A stretch of DNA of 64,000 nucleotides. Origin: Acidobacteriota bacterium (GTDB lineage: Bacteria > Acidobacteriota > Blastocatellia > Chloracidobacteriales > Chloracidobacteriaceae). How positions within the stretch are numbered: the stretch's first letter is position 1; each line of letters starts with the position of its first letter. The stretch covers positions 1 through 64,000 of the forward strand of contig JACQXX010000063.1 in NCBI GenBank assembly GCA_016208495.1. The letters run 5' to 3'. The notes below the pieces were generated by a model that saw nothing but the letters and a program-made list of their open reading frames with translations, did not search any database and was not told the DNA's origin. The position numbers and the translations under genes were made by a program. This document shows, one piece after another, positions 33,353 to 42,497 of the stretch.

Positions 33353-34333
33353 GTGAATCAACAGGCAGACGTAGCGACTCGAATGAGCAAGGCCGAAACG
33401 ACCCGCCAGTTACGCCAGTTAGAAGAATCAATTGAATCAGTTATTCGTGGTAAACGTGAAGTTGTCCGTCTGGCGCTGATGACGTTGCTAGCCGGAGGTC
33501 ATCTTTTAATTGAAGACGTTCCCGGTGTCGGCAAAACAACGCTTGCCCAGGCGATGGCTAAATCATTTGATTGTTCTTTTCAACGCATTCAATTTACCAG
33601 TGATCTGCTCCCGTCCGATATCGTGGGCTTGAATGTGTTCAATCAACAAAACAACCAGTTCGAGTTTCGTCCAGGCCCTATTTTCGCCAATGTGATTCTG
33701 GCGGATGAAATCAACCGGACAACGCCCAAAACCCAAAGCTGTCTGCTTGAAGCCATGTCTGAAGGGCGGGTCACCGTTGAAAATCGAACGTTTCATCTGC
33801 CCCAACCTTTTATCGTGCTGGCGACCCAAAATCCGGTTGAGCACCATGGCACTTATCCCTTGCCTGAGTCTCAGCTTGATCGCTTTTTGGTGCGGTTACG
33901 GATCGGCTATCCGGATGCCAAAGAAGAAAAGCAGATTCTGCTCAGTCAGATGCAGGTACACCCAATCGAAGCTCTGACTTCAGTCATGCACTCAGATCAA
34001 GTGGTTCACTTTCAGGAAATTACCCGAAACATTCAGGTGGATGACACACTGGTGGATTACCTGCTGCGAATTATCAACGCCACCCGCGAATCGGAACTTC
34101 TGGAACTCGGGGTCAGCCCACGTGGCAGTCTGGCGCTGTTTCGGGCGGCTCAGGCCATGGCGGTACTCGACGGACGGGACTTCTGTTTACCGGACGATAT
34201 CAAACAAATTGCGATTCCAGTCCTTTCACATCGGGTGATGATCAACCCGCATTATTCGAGTGGTCGTCGCCAGACAGATGAAGCCGAGTCCGCACTGGAA
34301 GAAATTTTAAAAGGCGTTGCTGTTCCAGTCTAA
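33353..34333 (+). CDS. MoxR family AAA+ ATPase
   Basis: The protein has 326 residues from GTG at 33353 (AAGGAG six bases upstream). Walker A is EDVPGVGKTT (54-63), Walker B VILADEINR near 118-126, sensor-1 ATQNPVEHHGTYPLPESQLDRF near 165-185, and the C-terminal AAA_lid (ISPRGSLALFRAAQ-like, GVSPRGS). MoxR ATPases are chaperones that act with VWA-domain proteins on cofactor or complex assembly. Here no DUF58, VWA or transglutaminase neighbour follows, unlike most MoxR operons. A CbbO/NorD-like VWA gene lies at 58.3 kb. Downstream is a long compound repeat. Confidence 0.93.
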   Translation: MNQQADVATRMSKAETTRQLRQLEESIESVIRGKREVVRLALMTLLAGGHLLIEDVPGVGKTTLAQAMAKSFDCSFQRIQFTSDLLPSDIVGLNVFNQQNNQFEFRPGPIFANVILADEINRTTPKTQSCLLEAMSEGRVTVENRTFHLPQPFIVLATQNPVEHHGTYPLPESQLDRFLVRLRIGYPDAKEEKQILLSQMQVHPIEALTSVMHSDQVVHFQEITRNIQVDDTLVDYLLRIINATRESELLELGVSPRGSLALFRAAQAMAVLDGRDFCLPDDIKQIAIPVLSHRVMINPHYSSGRRQTDEAESALEEILKGVAVPV

Positions 34334-34335
34334 GG

Positions 34336-34634
34336 AAATTGGGTTCGGGGTTGGGGGTTCGGGGTTCGGGGTTCGGGGTTCGGGGTTCGGGGCTTCGGGG
34401 TTCCGGGTTCCGGGTTCCGGGTTTTCCGGGTTCCGGGTTCCGGGTTCCGGGTTTTCGGATTTATGTCCTTTTCGTCCTTTTCGTCCTTTTCGTTATTTCT
34501 CTAACCTCTAACCCCAAACCCTGAACCCCAAATCCTGAACCCCAAACCCTGAACCCCAAACCCTGAACCCCAAACCCTGAACCCCAAACCCTGAACCCCA
34601 AACCCTGAACCCTGAACCCTGAGCCCTGAACCCT
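34336..34634. repeat. Compound array: GGGGTTC, GGGTTCC, TCGTCCTTT and AACCCTGAACCCCAA words
   Basis: Four word types fill the whole MoxR-hslO gap: 34336-34400 GGGGTTC, 34398-34455 CCGGGTTCCGGG, 34462-34495 GTCCTTTTC, and 34505-34634 CCCCAAACCCTGAA. The left half is G-rich and the right half C-rich, so a long hairpin can form, and the left half is G-quadruplex-prone. The array ends about 8 bases before the hslO start codon. Confidence 0.95.
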
Positions 34635-34641
34635 ATCTTTC

Positions 34642-35556
34642 ATGGTAGTTTCAACCTCATCTCAACCAGATTCTTTACTTTATGCCCTGGCCGCCAGCGA
34701 TACCGTTCGTTGCGTGACGGCGGTAACCACCCATCTGGTGCAGGAAGCCTGCAACCGTCACCTGACGTGGAAAACAGCCTCGGTTGCACTGGGCCGGGCC
34801 TTGACCGGCGGTGCACTGATTGCCAGTCAGCTCAAGGAGTTGGAACGGTTGACCCTCCAGTTTCAAGGACGCGGGCCGCTTGGTTCAATCACGGTTGATG
34901 CTGATGCCCACGGGCGGGTCCGTGGGTTCATCCAAAACCCCCAAACTGATGTGCCGCTCCGAGAAGATGGCAAGTTTGATGTCGGCGGCGCGGTTGGGAA
35001 GGGCGTGTTGCACGTGATGCGGGATGCGGGTTTTGAAATCGGCTTTATGAAGGATCCGTATCGAGGATCGGTGCCGCTGGTTACCGGCGAAATCGCGGAG
35101 GATCTGACCTTCTATCTGACCAACTCCGAACAAATCCCGTCGGCCATGGGGCTTGGTGTCTACATGGATCGTGGGAGCGGGCACGTTCGGGCGGCGGGTG
35201 GTTTTCTGGTTCAGGTTTTGCCTGGAACCAGTGATGAGGTAATTTCACATCTGGAGCAGGCCATTCTCCAGGCTCCCCCGAGTACGGAACTTGTCAGTGC
35301 CGGAGCCAAACCGGAAGATATTATGAACATTATTCTGGGCGGGATGGATTACCGGGTTCTGGCTGAAAAACCGCTCAAATTTGAATGTACCTGCTCATAT
35401 GAACGTGCCCTGACGATTATTTCAGCTCTGGGAGATGTCGAAGTCTGCGACATGCTCGAAAAAGATGGGCAGGCTGAAATGACCTGCCACTATTGCAACG
35501 CCGTGTATCATCTTGATGCGGAAACCCTTGCCCGTATTTTGAGCGGCGAGATTTGA
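34642..35556 (+). CDS. hslO: Hsp33 family redox-regulated chaperone
   Basis: The protein has 304 residues, the normal Hsp33 length. The core (20-230) has the family's VTADADAHGRVRGFIQNP-type strands. The zinc-binding redox switch at the C-terminus is intact: C249-x-C251 (ECTCS) and C282-x2-C285 (CHYC). Under oxidative stress the cysteines form disulfides, zinc is released and the protein becomes a holdase. Unlike its relatives, translation begins straight after a repeat array, with no Shine-Dalgarno sequence within 15 bases of the ATG. The next gene on this strand is far downstream after a terminator. Confidence 0.95.
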   Translation: MVVSTSSQPDSLLYALAASDTVRCVTAVTTHLVQEACNRHLTWKTASVALGRALTGGALIASQLKELERLTLQFQGRGPLGSITVDADAHGRVRGFIQNPQTDVPLREDGKFDVGGAVGKGVLHVMRDAGFEIGFMKDPYRGSVPLVTGEIAEDLTFYLTNSEQIPSAMGLGVYMDRGSGHVRAAGGFLVQVLPGTSDEVISHLEQAILQAPPSTELVSAGAKPEDIMNIILGGMDYRVLAEKPLKFECTCSYERALTIISALGDVEVCDMLEKDGQAEMTCHYCNAVYHLDAETLARILSGEI

Positions 35557-35629
35557 CTTGTTCAGTAGCTTAGGGACTGTAAACATACAACTTCCCGTTT
35601 TTATCGAAAGTCACCCGGAGAGATCCAAT

Positions 35630-35848
35630 TTCAGAACAGGAAACCACGAAATACACGAAAAACACGAAAAAGAAATCCAAAGACTTCAATGGGGTCTGAG
35701 CTTGTGTCAGAGGTACTTATCCCATTCTGCAATAAATACCTTGTATATTGGGACGGCTAAACTATTGAAAAAACCGTATTTTCCTGAACCCTGAACCCTG
35801 AACCCTAAATGGTAGAAAAACCCTGATTCGCTCAGGGTTTTCTTTTTT
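35630..35848. repeat. CACGAAATACACGAAAAACA segment and CTGAACCCTGAACCC array
   Basis: At 35644-35670 lies the ACGAAATACACGAAA core seen in the MITEs, without their AGTACCTTA ends except a possible GGTACTTATC at 35712. At 35784-35806 is a CTGAACC array. No gene was found in 35557-36058; the rest looks like leader and promoter sequence for the next gene. Confidence 0.6.
35816..35848 (+). terminator. Rho-independent terminator after hslO
   Basis: AAAAACCCTGA / TCAGGGTTTT with a TTCGC loop and a following CTTTTTT. It lies 260 bases beyond the hslO stop. Confidence 0.85.
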
Positions 35849-36058
35849 AGCCGCATGGCGAATGAGCATTTTTTGCAAAATTCTTCGCGTTTAAGAGTAA
35901 GGCCGGCTAAGGAAAAACCTCACCCGTAATGACCTTCGATGTTTTGACAGGTTTTCATCTTCTTTAGAGCCGGCTCATTTCATTACATTGAGCCGTAGCC
36001 AGAGGTTACTCAGCGAGATTTCTTATTTTCATTTGTTTTTGTAAGGAAAATTTGTGTT

Positions 36059-39000
36059 ATGGATATTCGTTTCCGAATTGTTTTATGCTTTTTTGGAATC
36101 ATGCTTACTGCCTGGTTCCTGAATCAGGCGGTTTCAAGTAATACCGCAACTCCTTTATCAGTGGCGACACCCGCACCTGTTGGTGTGATTTCCAGTTTGC
36201 CATATCACCAACCTCTGGTTTTCAAAACTGATTTATCAAAGCCCTCATTGTCGCTAACCGCCAGAGCTTCGACTTCGACATTGGTAAAAGATCTTACCGG
36301 AGATGGCAAGGCTGATTTGATCCAACTGGTCAATGGGCAACTGTCAATTCGTCCTGGAGGTGGAGAGGCAACATTTGCTGATGCCACCCTACTTGATCTC
36401 GGTCACACGGCTTCACTTCTGGCTGTAAGCGATGCGAACGAGACTGGTAAGCCTGTGGTGCTGGTGTTACACACAATTGGTCAACTCGAAGCCTTTCAGG
36501 TTTCCTGGACATCACCTGAATCCAGGCTGCAATCCGACGTGTCATCGGTGGCTACCTTTTCAACGCTGGCTGATGGTCGCTCACTGACGGTGAGTGATGT
36601 GAATCACGACGGATATGACGACATCGTGGTTGCCTTTGACCATCAGGTGATGGTCTGGTTCGGAAGTATGGACGGATATGACCGTTCTCAGACTATCACC
36701 TTGCCCATCAATGGGTTAACTCATATCGACAAGAAAACAGGGCGATTGCTGGCATTTGACGAATTGACTCAGGTCATTCATTCCTGGAGCTGGCAAGATG
36801 ACGAATTCCGGCAGGGAAGCCCCCTTCCGTTGCTGGCGAATAGGGCTGTTTTGACCACCTCTGATTTGAATTTTGATGGGTATTCTGACGTCGTGGCAGC
36901 AACTGATGACGGCCAGTTGAATCTCTGGCTGGGCGATGAAGTTGGCGAATTTACCTTCTTTCATCAATTTCCAGTCGTGCCAGGAATTACCCGAATGGAG
37001 TGCGGTCATCTCAACCTGGATGGTCTTTCTGATCTGGTGTTTGAGACGGCAACTGGTCAGTTGGGAGTGATGTGGGGTGATTCAACTGGAATGTTCAATC
37101 ATCGGCAATTCCTTGAGCTGTCAGAACCGGCCCAGGATTGGGCGGTTGGCGAACTTGATGGCGATACTTTGACCGATCTTGTGCTCAATGAACCAGCCGC
37201 ACTCAAAATCTTTGTTTCACAACAAAAGGCGGCGCTTTTGGTGACCACCACCGACGATGCCGGGCCTGGTTCGCTCCGGGAAGCTATTTTGGGAGCGACC
37301 GCAGCCGGTGGGGCCAATACCATTGCCTTTAACATTCCAGGTCCATCGAGCGGGCCGTTTGTGATCAAACTGGCGACGGCCTTGCCGCAGATTCCACGAG
37401 GAACGGTCATTGATGGCACCACTCAGGTGAGTAATTCAAAAGTTGACCCTAATCCAAATGGACCCGATATTTTTATTGATGCAACGACCACTGGCGTCGG
37501 TATCGGATTCAATCTGCCGAGCGGACAAAATATCATTCGGGGAATTGGAATTTTTGGCGCCAATGGTGTCGCGATTCAGATTTCAGGTGCCAGCGCCACC
37601 GGAAACCGGGTTGAAGGGTGCTATCTTGGAACGAATGCCGATGCCTCAACCGTGGCGGTTCGAGGAAACAATACCGGGATTTTGATCAATGCTGGGGCGA
37701 CGAACAATACCATCGGCGGGGCATCTCTGAGTACCCGGAACATTATTTCGGGAAATTCGGGGTCCGGTGTGGTGTTAGATGGTACGGCGACCCGGTCCAA
37801 TCTGGTCACCAACAACATCATTGGATTGAATCGGTTGGCAACTGCCGGCATCAGCAACGGCGGCAGTGGCGTTGTGCTTCAAAATGGTGCTTCAACCAAC
37901 CAGATTGGAAATGCGAGTGGAGCAACCGGCTCCGGAAATATAATTGGGAAAAATGGAAATCATGGCATCCTGGTAACTGGGACTGGAACCGCGTCAAATG
38001 CCATTCAGGCAAACCTGATTGGCACCAATCAGTCGCGTGCCAGTTTGGGGAACACTGGCGATGGGATCCGCATCATCAGTGGCGCCACCCGAATCTTTAT
38101 CGGCGGTGTGGCAGGCAATACCGGAAATACCATTGCGTTTAACACGGGGAGCGGCGTCAAAATTGGAACAGATAACGCTGATACAAACACCCAACGCAAT
38201 ACTATTTCTCAAAATAGCATCTTTGGAAATACTGGTCTGGGGATTGATTTGGGAAATACTGGGGCCACGGTCAATGATACGGGTGATGTGGACACTGGTC
38301 CCAATAGTCTGGTCAATAAACCGGTGATTACCAGTGTGATTGCCACGGGGACAAACCTGACCATCACGGGCACGGTGGATACTCCAAATCCTAGAGGCAC
38401 CGTGGAGTTGTACGCGAACACGCTGACCAGCACCAATCCACCGACGACGACCGATCAACGGTTTTTGACCCTGGCGAACGCTGCTTCCACTTTTACGGTG
38501 ACCATCAGTGTGCCGTCTGGGGCTTTTGCCGTGACGGCGATCTTTACGGATGACCAGGGAAATTCCTCGGAATTTGCCGATCTGATGTCAGTCAATTCTG
38601 GGGTGGCTGACCTCGTGGCGCAGAATTTGGTGGTTTCGCCAGCTTCAGCACCAATTGGTGGAACGATCAACGTGGGGTTTTCAATCCGCAATCAAGGGGC
38701 CGCCACGGCTGGCGCCAGTAGCGCGGCGATTGTATATTCCTCAGATGCCACAATTGATGCCAACGATCAGGTCGTGGCCAGAGTCAATGTGGCCAGTTTG
38801 GCAGCGTCGGGAACCTCAAGTTTTCCGACCAATTCAGTAACAATTCCTGCCGGCGCCGTGGTTGGATCACGATTTATCGCCGTGATTGCTGATTCCCAAA
38901 ATGCGGTGACTGAAGGAAATGAAGCCAACAATACGGTTTCAATCGGATTGAATGTTTTGCTGCCGAAACCTGATTTGGCCGTGACAAATCTTTCAACTTC

Positions 39001-40291
39001 AACAACTTCGGGGACTCCCGGCTCGACGGTTTCGGTGAGTTTTAATGCGGCAAACCGTGGCAGCGCGGTTGCCAGTACCTCCGTTGCCCAGATCTATCTC
39101 TCGACCGATTCAACGATTACGGTCGGAGACACGCTGGTTGGAATGGCTACGATTCAGTCCGTTGCCCCAAATACCTCGCTCCCGGCAACCACCACGGTGA
39201 CGATTCCTGGGACATTGACTGTGGGCAGTTATTTCCTGGGCGTGATTCTTGATCCAAACGGGCAGATTGACGAAATGGACGAAACCAACAACACTGCGTC
39301 CAGTGCATTTTCAATCACGGGACAACCTGATCTGGTGGTTGATTCGGTCACCATTTCACCGACCAGTGTCGCCCCTGGCGCTACGGTTTCAATTAACCTG
39401 ATCATCCGCAACCAGGGACCGGTGGCTGCCGGGAATGCTTCACACGACATTGTCTTTTCAAACGATGCCACCATTCGGAGCGGAGAAGATGTGATCCTGG
39501 TCAGCCGGTCGGTTGGTCCATTGCCTCCAAATCAAACTGTACCCATCAGTGTCACCGTTGTGATTCCGACGAATCAAACCAGCCTGGGAATGAAGTTTAT
39601 TGGTGTGATTGCCGACTCTGGAAACGCTGTGGCTGAAGTTTCGGAAACCAATAACACCGGGAGTACTGCTCTCACGCTCATTGATATCGTTGCCCCGTCT
39701 GGAAGTATCATCCGACCCAATGGCGGGGAAGCCCTTGCTGCCGGACGGGCTTTCGAGACGATTGAATGGACCGCAACCGACAATCTGAGCATTGCCAGTC
39801 AGGAACTCCGGCTTTCAACCGACGGAGGCGCTACCTTCCCAACCGTGATTATGACGGGGCTTGCGCCGGAAGTTCGAACCCTGCGCTGGGACGTTCCAGT
39901 GGGAATCAACACCAGTGCCGCCCGCGTTCAAATCGTGATCCGAGATGCGTCTGGAAATGAAGGACAGGCGAGCAGCTCAGCCAATTTTACAGTTGCGCCA
40001 CCACCCGTCATTGTTCCCACGCCGAAGCTCAAAGCAACCGGAAAGCTCGTGTTTTCGGCAGTCGGTTCAAATATTGTGCCTGGAGCGAAATTGCAGGTGA
40101 CCGTAAACGGAGCGGTGGAAACGTTTGATCTGGCCGTCAGCCAAAAGAACGTGATTGTGAAAAACAGTGCCCGCAGTACACCCGGAGGCCGTTCGATCCG
40201 GCAACTGCTTCCAAAAGGGACGTCTGCCACACTCGTGATTCAAAACCCAAACAATGTGACTTCAACTCCATTTGTGTTTGTAGTTCAATAA
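36059..40291 (+). CDS. Very large secreted protein: FG-GAP repeats, right-handed beta-helix and CARDB domains
   Basis: The protein has 1410 residues. A signal peptide (1-30) is followed by FG-GAP/VCBS-type repeats (about 75-400) with calcium-like DxNHDGYDD and DLNFDGYSD loops, a right-handed beta-helix resembling pectate-lyase or polymorphic-membrane-protein folds (about 410-800, NxxxGxxxx rungs such as GNNTGILINAGATNNTIGG), then three CARDB domains (about 850-1215, DLVVDSVTISPTSVAPG-type starts) and C-terminal Ig-like modules. It has no sorting motif. The roles of such proteins are surface attachment or glycan interaction; no catalytic residue was seen. It is monocistronic with a terminator. 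Confidence 0.88.
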   Translation: MDIRFRIVLCFFGIMLTAWFLNQAVSSNTATPLSVATPAPVGVISSLPYHQPLVFKTDLSKPSLSLTARASTSTLVKDLTGDGKADLIQLVNGQLSIRPGGGEATFADATLLDLGHTASLLAVSDANETGKPVVLVLHTIGQLEAFQVSWTSPESRLQSDVSSVATFSTLADGRSLTVSDVNHDGYDDIVVAFDHQVMVWFGSMDGYDRSQTITLPINGLTHIDKKTGRLLAFDELTQVIHSWSWQDDEFRQGSPLPLLANRAVLTTSDLNFDGYSDVVAATDDGQLNLWLGDEVGEFTFFHQFPVVPGITRMECGHLNLDGLSDLVFETATGQLGVMWGDSTGMFNHRQFLELSEPAQDWAVGELDGDTLTDLVLNEPAALKIFVSQQKAALLVTTTDDAGPGSLREAILGATAAGGANTIAFNIPGPSSGPFVIKLATALPQIPRGTVIDGTTQVSNSKVDPNPNGPDIFIDATTTGVGIGFNLPSGQNIIRGIGIFGANGVAIQISGASATGNRVEGCYLGTNADASTVAVRGNNTGILINAGATNNTIGGASLSTRNIISGNSGSGVVLDGTATRSNLVTNNIIGLNRLATAGISNGGSGVVLQNGASTNQIGNASGATGSGNIIGKNGNHGILVTGTGTASNAIQANLIGTNQSRASLGNTGDGIRIISGATRIFIGGVAGNTGNTIAFNTGSGVKIGTDNADTNTQRNTISQNSIFGNTGLGIDLGNTGATVNDTGDVDTGPNSLVNKPVITSVIATGTNLTITGTVDTPNPRGTVELYANTLTSTNPPTTTDQRFLTLANAASTFTVTISVPSGAFAVTAIFTDDQGNSSEFADLMSVNSGVADLVAQNLVVSPASAPIGGTINVGFSIRNQGAATAGASSAAIVYSSDATIDANDQVVARVNVASLAASGTSSFPTNSVTIPAGAVVGSRFIAVIADSQNAVTEGNEANNTVSIGLNVLLPKPDLAVTNLSTSTTSGTPGSTVSVSFNAANRGSAVASTSVAQIYLSTDSTITVGDTLVGMATIQSVAPNTSLPATTTVTIPGTLTVGSYFLGVILDPNGQIDEMDETNNTASSAFSITGQPDLVVDSVTISPTSVAPGATVSINLIIRNQGPVAAGNASHDIVFSNDATIRSGEDVILVSRSVGPLPPNQTVPISVTVVIPTNQTSLGMKFIGVIADSGNAVAEVSETNNTGSTALTLIDIVAPSGSIIRPNGGEALAAGRAFETIEWTATDNLSIASQELRLSTDGGATFPTVIMTGLAPEVRTLRWDVPVGINTSAARVQIVIRDASGNEGQASSSANFTVAPPPVIVPTPKLKATGKLVFSAVGSNIVPGAKLQVTVNGAVETFDLAVSQKNVIVKNSARSTPGGRSIRQLLPKGTSATLVIQNPNNVTSTPFVFVVQ

Positions 40292-40349
40292 TTACAAAGA
40301 GTCAGGTCGCACGGAGAAAGCTCGATCTGGTTTTGTAAAGTAATAAAAA

Positions 40350-40387
40350 CAAGAGGCGATAGATGAGCAATCATCTATCGCCTTGTT
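40350..40387 (+). terminator. Rho-independent terminator of the 1410-aa protein gene
   Basis: AGGCGATAGATGA pairs perfectly with TCATCTATCGCCT across a GCAA tetraloop, followed by TGTT. The flanking CAAG/CTTG extends the stem. Confidence 0.8.
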
Positions 40388-40504
40388 GCATGCAATAAGG
40401 CTGGAACTCTTTATCAAAGTGTTGATGAATTTTAAGTTAATCATACCATTTTGGAATGAATTGCTTATAAATGAGCTTCGATTGGGAGCGGCGGAATGAG
40501 ACTA

Positions 40505-40616
40505 AGTACCTTTCCATAAGTTTACTGAGAAATTGAATTTTGTAAGCGGTTGATTTTTTTCGTGTTTTTCGTGTATTTCGTGGTTAAAAATGTCTTGGAA
40601 TTTTCGGTAAGGTACT
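40505..40616 (-). mobile_element. TA-flanked MITE, copy B (inverted)
   Basis: It has 112 bp with ends AGTACCTTTCC and GGTAAGGTACT, flanked by TA on both sides (40503-40504, 40617-40618). Its interior, read on the minus strand, matches copies A and C (CGAAAATTCCAAGACATTTT, CACGAAATACACGAAAAACA). Confidence 0.85.
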
Positions 40617-40740
40617 TATCAAATGTGTCTCTCTGTTCCCTTGTCCAGATCAGGTATTGTTCCCTTATCCTGGCACTTATGAAGGATTCCCCTGTGGTAA
40701 GATAGTTTCCAAACTTGAAGTGAACACTATGAGGTGAGAT

Positions 40741-42318
40741 ATGAAATTCTTCAACACCGCAGGGCCGATGCAACCGGATATTCATTATGTGCTTCCACCA
40801 GTGAATCGCTTGAATCGAAATGAATTATTGTCCTTAATTGACGAGCGTAAATATTTCATCCTGCATGCCCCGCGCCAGACGGGAAAAACGAGTTGTATGC
40901 TGGCGCTGGTTGAAGAATTGAACCGGAGTGGAAAATACCGGGCGGTGTACGCCAACATCGAGGCCGCCCAGGCTCAACGCAACCAGGTGGAGCGGGCGAT
41001 GCGCGTCATCATCAATGAAATCGCCCGGCAGTCAGCGTTGATACTGAATGACAAATTCCCATTGAGTCGAATGAAGAACATCCTGGAGCAGTTTGGGGCA
41101 GATGATGCCCTCACGGCATTACTCACGGAATGGAGCGCCGCCGAATCAATCCCACTGGTCCTGATTTTCGATGAAATTGATGCACTGATTGGAGATACTT
41201 TAATCTCAGTCTTACGCCAGTTGCGGGCTGGATATGCCAAACGACCAGCCGCGTTTCCCCAAACCGTGATTTTGTGCGGCGTGCGTGATGTGCGCGATTA
41301 CCGGATTCATACCTCGAACCAGGAAATCATCACGGGAGGAAGTGCGTTCAACATCAAGGCAGAGTCATTGCGGTTGGAAAATTTCAGCCGGGAAGAAATC
41401 CAGGCGCTTTACGAACAGCACACCGCCGAAACGGGTCAGGTGTTTGATGACGCGATTTACCCGCTGGTGTGGGAATTGACCACCGGGCAGCCGTGGTTGG
41501 TAAATGCGCTGGCCTACGAAATTTGTTTTCGGAAAGGGCGGGGGAATGACCGAACGCAGCCGGTAACGGTTGAACTGGTCCAGGAAGCGAAGGAAAAACT
41601 CATTGAACGGCGTGACACTCATCTGGACCAGTTGACCGACAAGCTGCGCGAAGATCGGGTTCGGCGGGTGATTGCTCCGATTCTGTCTGGACTGACCAGT
41701 CCAGAAACAATTCCAAATGATGACATCAGTTATGTCTATGACCTGGGTTTAATCACGACAGAAGGTGGGCAAATCGCAATTGCCAACCGAATTTACCAGG
41801 AAGTCATTCCACGTGATTTGACCTATTCGACCCAGGTGACAATTTCCCATCAGACGGCCTGGTATATCGGTGCGGATGGTCGGTTGGAGATGAACCGGCT
41901 TCTGACGGCCTTCCAGCAATTCTTTCGGGAACATTCGGAGCATTGGGTAGAGCGGTTTGACTACAAGGAAGCCGGGCCACAGTTGTTGCTTCAGGCATTC
42001 CTCCAACGCATCGTCAACGGCGGAGGTCGAATCGAGCGGGAATATGGGCTGGGACGTCAACGGACAGATTTGCTGGTGATTTGGAATCATCCGCAGGGAA
42101 TCCAGCGCGTGGTGCTCGAACTCAAGCTCCGAACCACCAGGCTTGAAACGGTGATTGAGGCGGGACTCCAGCAAACCTGGGAATACCTTGACCGCTGTGC
42201 TGGTGACGAAGGCCATCTGGTCATTTTCGACCGTGACCCAGGTAAACCCTGGGAAGAAAAGATCTTTCATCGGACTGAAACAGTTCACGGACGCACACTG
42301 GAGATTTGGGGAATGTGA
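40741..42318 (+). CDS. AAA ATPase with C-terminal PD-(D/E)XK nuclease-like domain
   Basis: The protein has 525 residues. The N-terminal P-loop is APRQTGKT (43-50), with Walker B LVLIFDEIDAL near 140-150, an AAA-35/STAND-like module and a winged helix region (about 290-350). The C-terminal 100 residues carry a PD-(D/E)XK signature: Asp443 (RTDLLV), then Glu460-x-Lys462 (LELKL). This architecture (AAA-ATPase-like plus PDDEXK_9) is common in environmental bacteria and its role is unsettled; defence or DNA maintenance has been suggested. A MITE inserts just upstream. It is probably cytoplasmic. Confidence 0.8.
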   Translation: MKFFNTAGPMQPDIHYVLPPVNRLNRNELLSLIDERKYFILHAPRQTGKTSCMLALVEELNRSGKYRAVYANIEAAQAQRNQVERAMRVIINEIARQSALILNDKFPLSRMKNILEQFGADDALTALLTEWSAAESIPLVLIFDEIDALIGDTLISVLRQLRAGYAKRPAAFPQTVILCGVRDVRDYRIHTSNQEIITGGSAFNIKAESLRLENFSREEIQALYEQHTAETGQVFDDAIYPLVWELTTGQPWLVNALAYEICFRKGRGNDRTQPVTVELVQEAKEKLIERRDTHLDQLTDKLREDRVRRVIAPILSGLTSPETIPNDDISYVYDLGLITTEGGQIAIANRIYQEVIPRDLTYSTQVTISHQTAWYIGADGRLEMNRLLTAFQQFFREHSEHWVERFDYKEAGPQLLLQAFLQRIVNGGGRIEREYGLGRQRTDLLVIWNHPQGIQRVVLELKLRTTRLETVIEAGLQQTWEYLDRCAGDEGHLVIFDRDPGKPWEEKIFHRTETVHGRTLEIWGM

Positions 42319-42329
42319 CGGAATAAATC

Positions 42330-42462
42330 AGGGTTCAGGGTTCAGGGTTCAGGGTTCCTAATCCCCCCGGATTTTGTGGGGTAAGCTCAAAAATGAGTCC
42401 AAAAGCCCTAAAAATGGCCTGTTTTGAGCTGTTTTACCTGTTACCCACAAAAACGTGGGTTA
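42330..42462. repeat. GGGTTCA triplet array and a CCCAC/GTGGG hairpin
   Basis: Four GGGTTCA words follow the AAA gene (42330-42357). A loose hairpin ACCCAC/GTGGGT (near 42440-42458) precedes the next gene. No gene is visible in this gap. Confidence 0.7.
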
Positions 42463-42497
42463 GCTAAGTCATTTGTTTTCAATTTCTTTTCGGATTG

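Noticed and set aside
34317-34643. Several open frames across the moxR-hslO gap
   Set aside because: They are translations of GGGTTC/AACCC arrays with no non-repeat content.
35558-35794. 78-codon frame after hslO
   Set aside because: It contains NHEIHEKHEKE, the translation of the CACGAAATACACGAAA repeat segment, and has no ribosome site.
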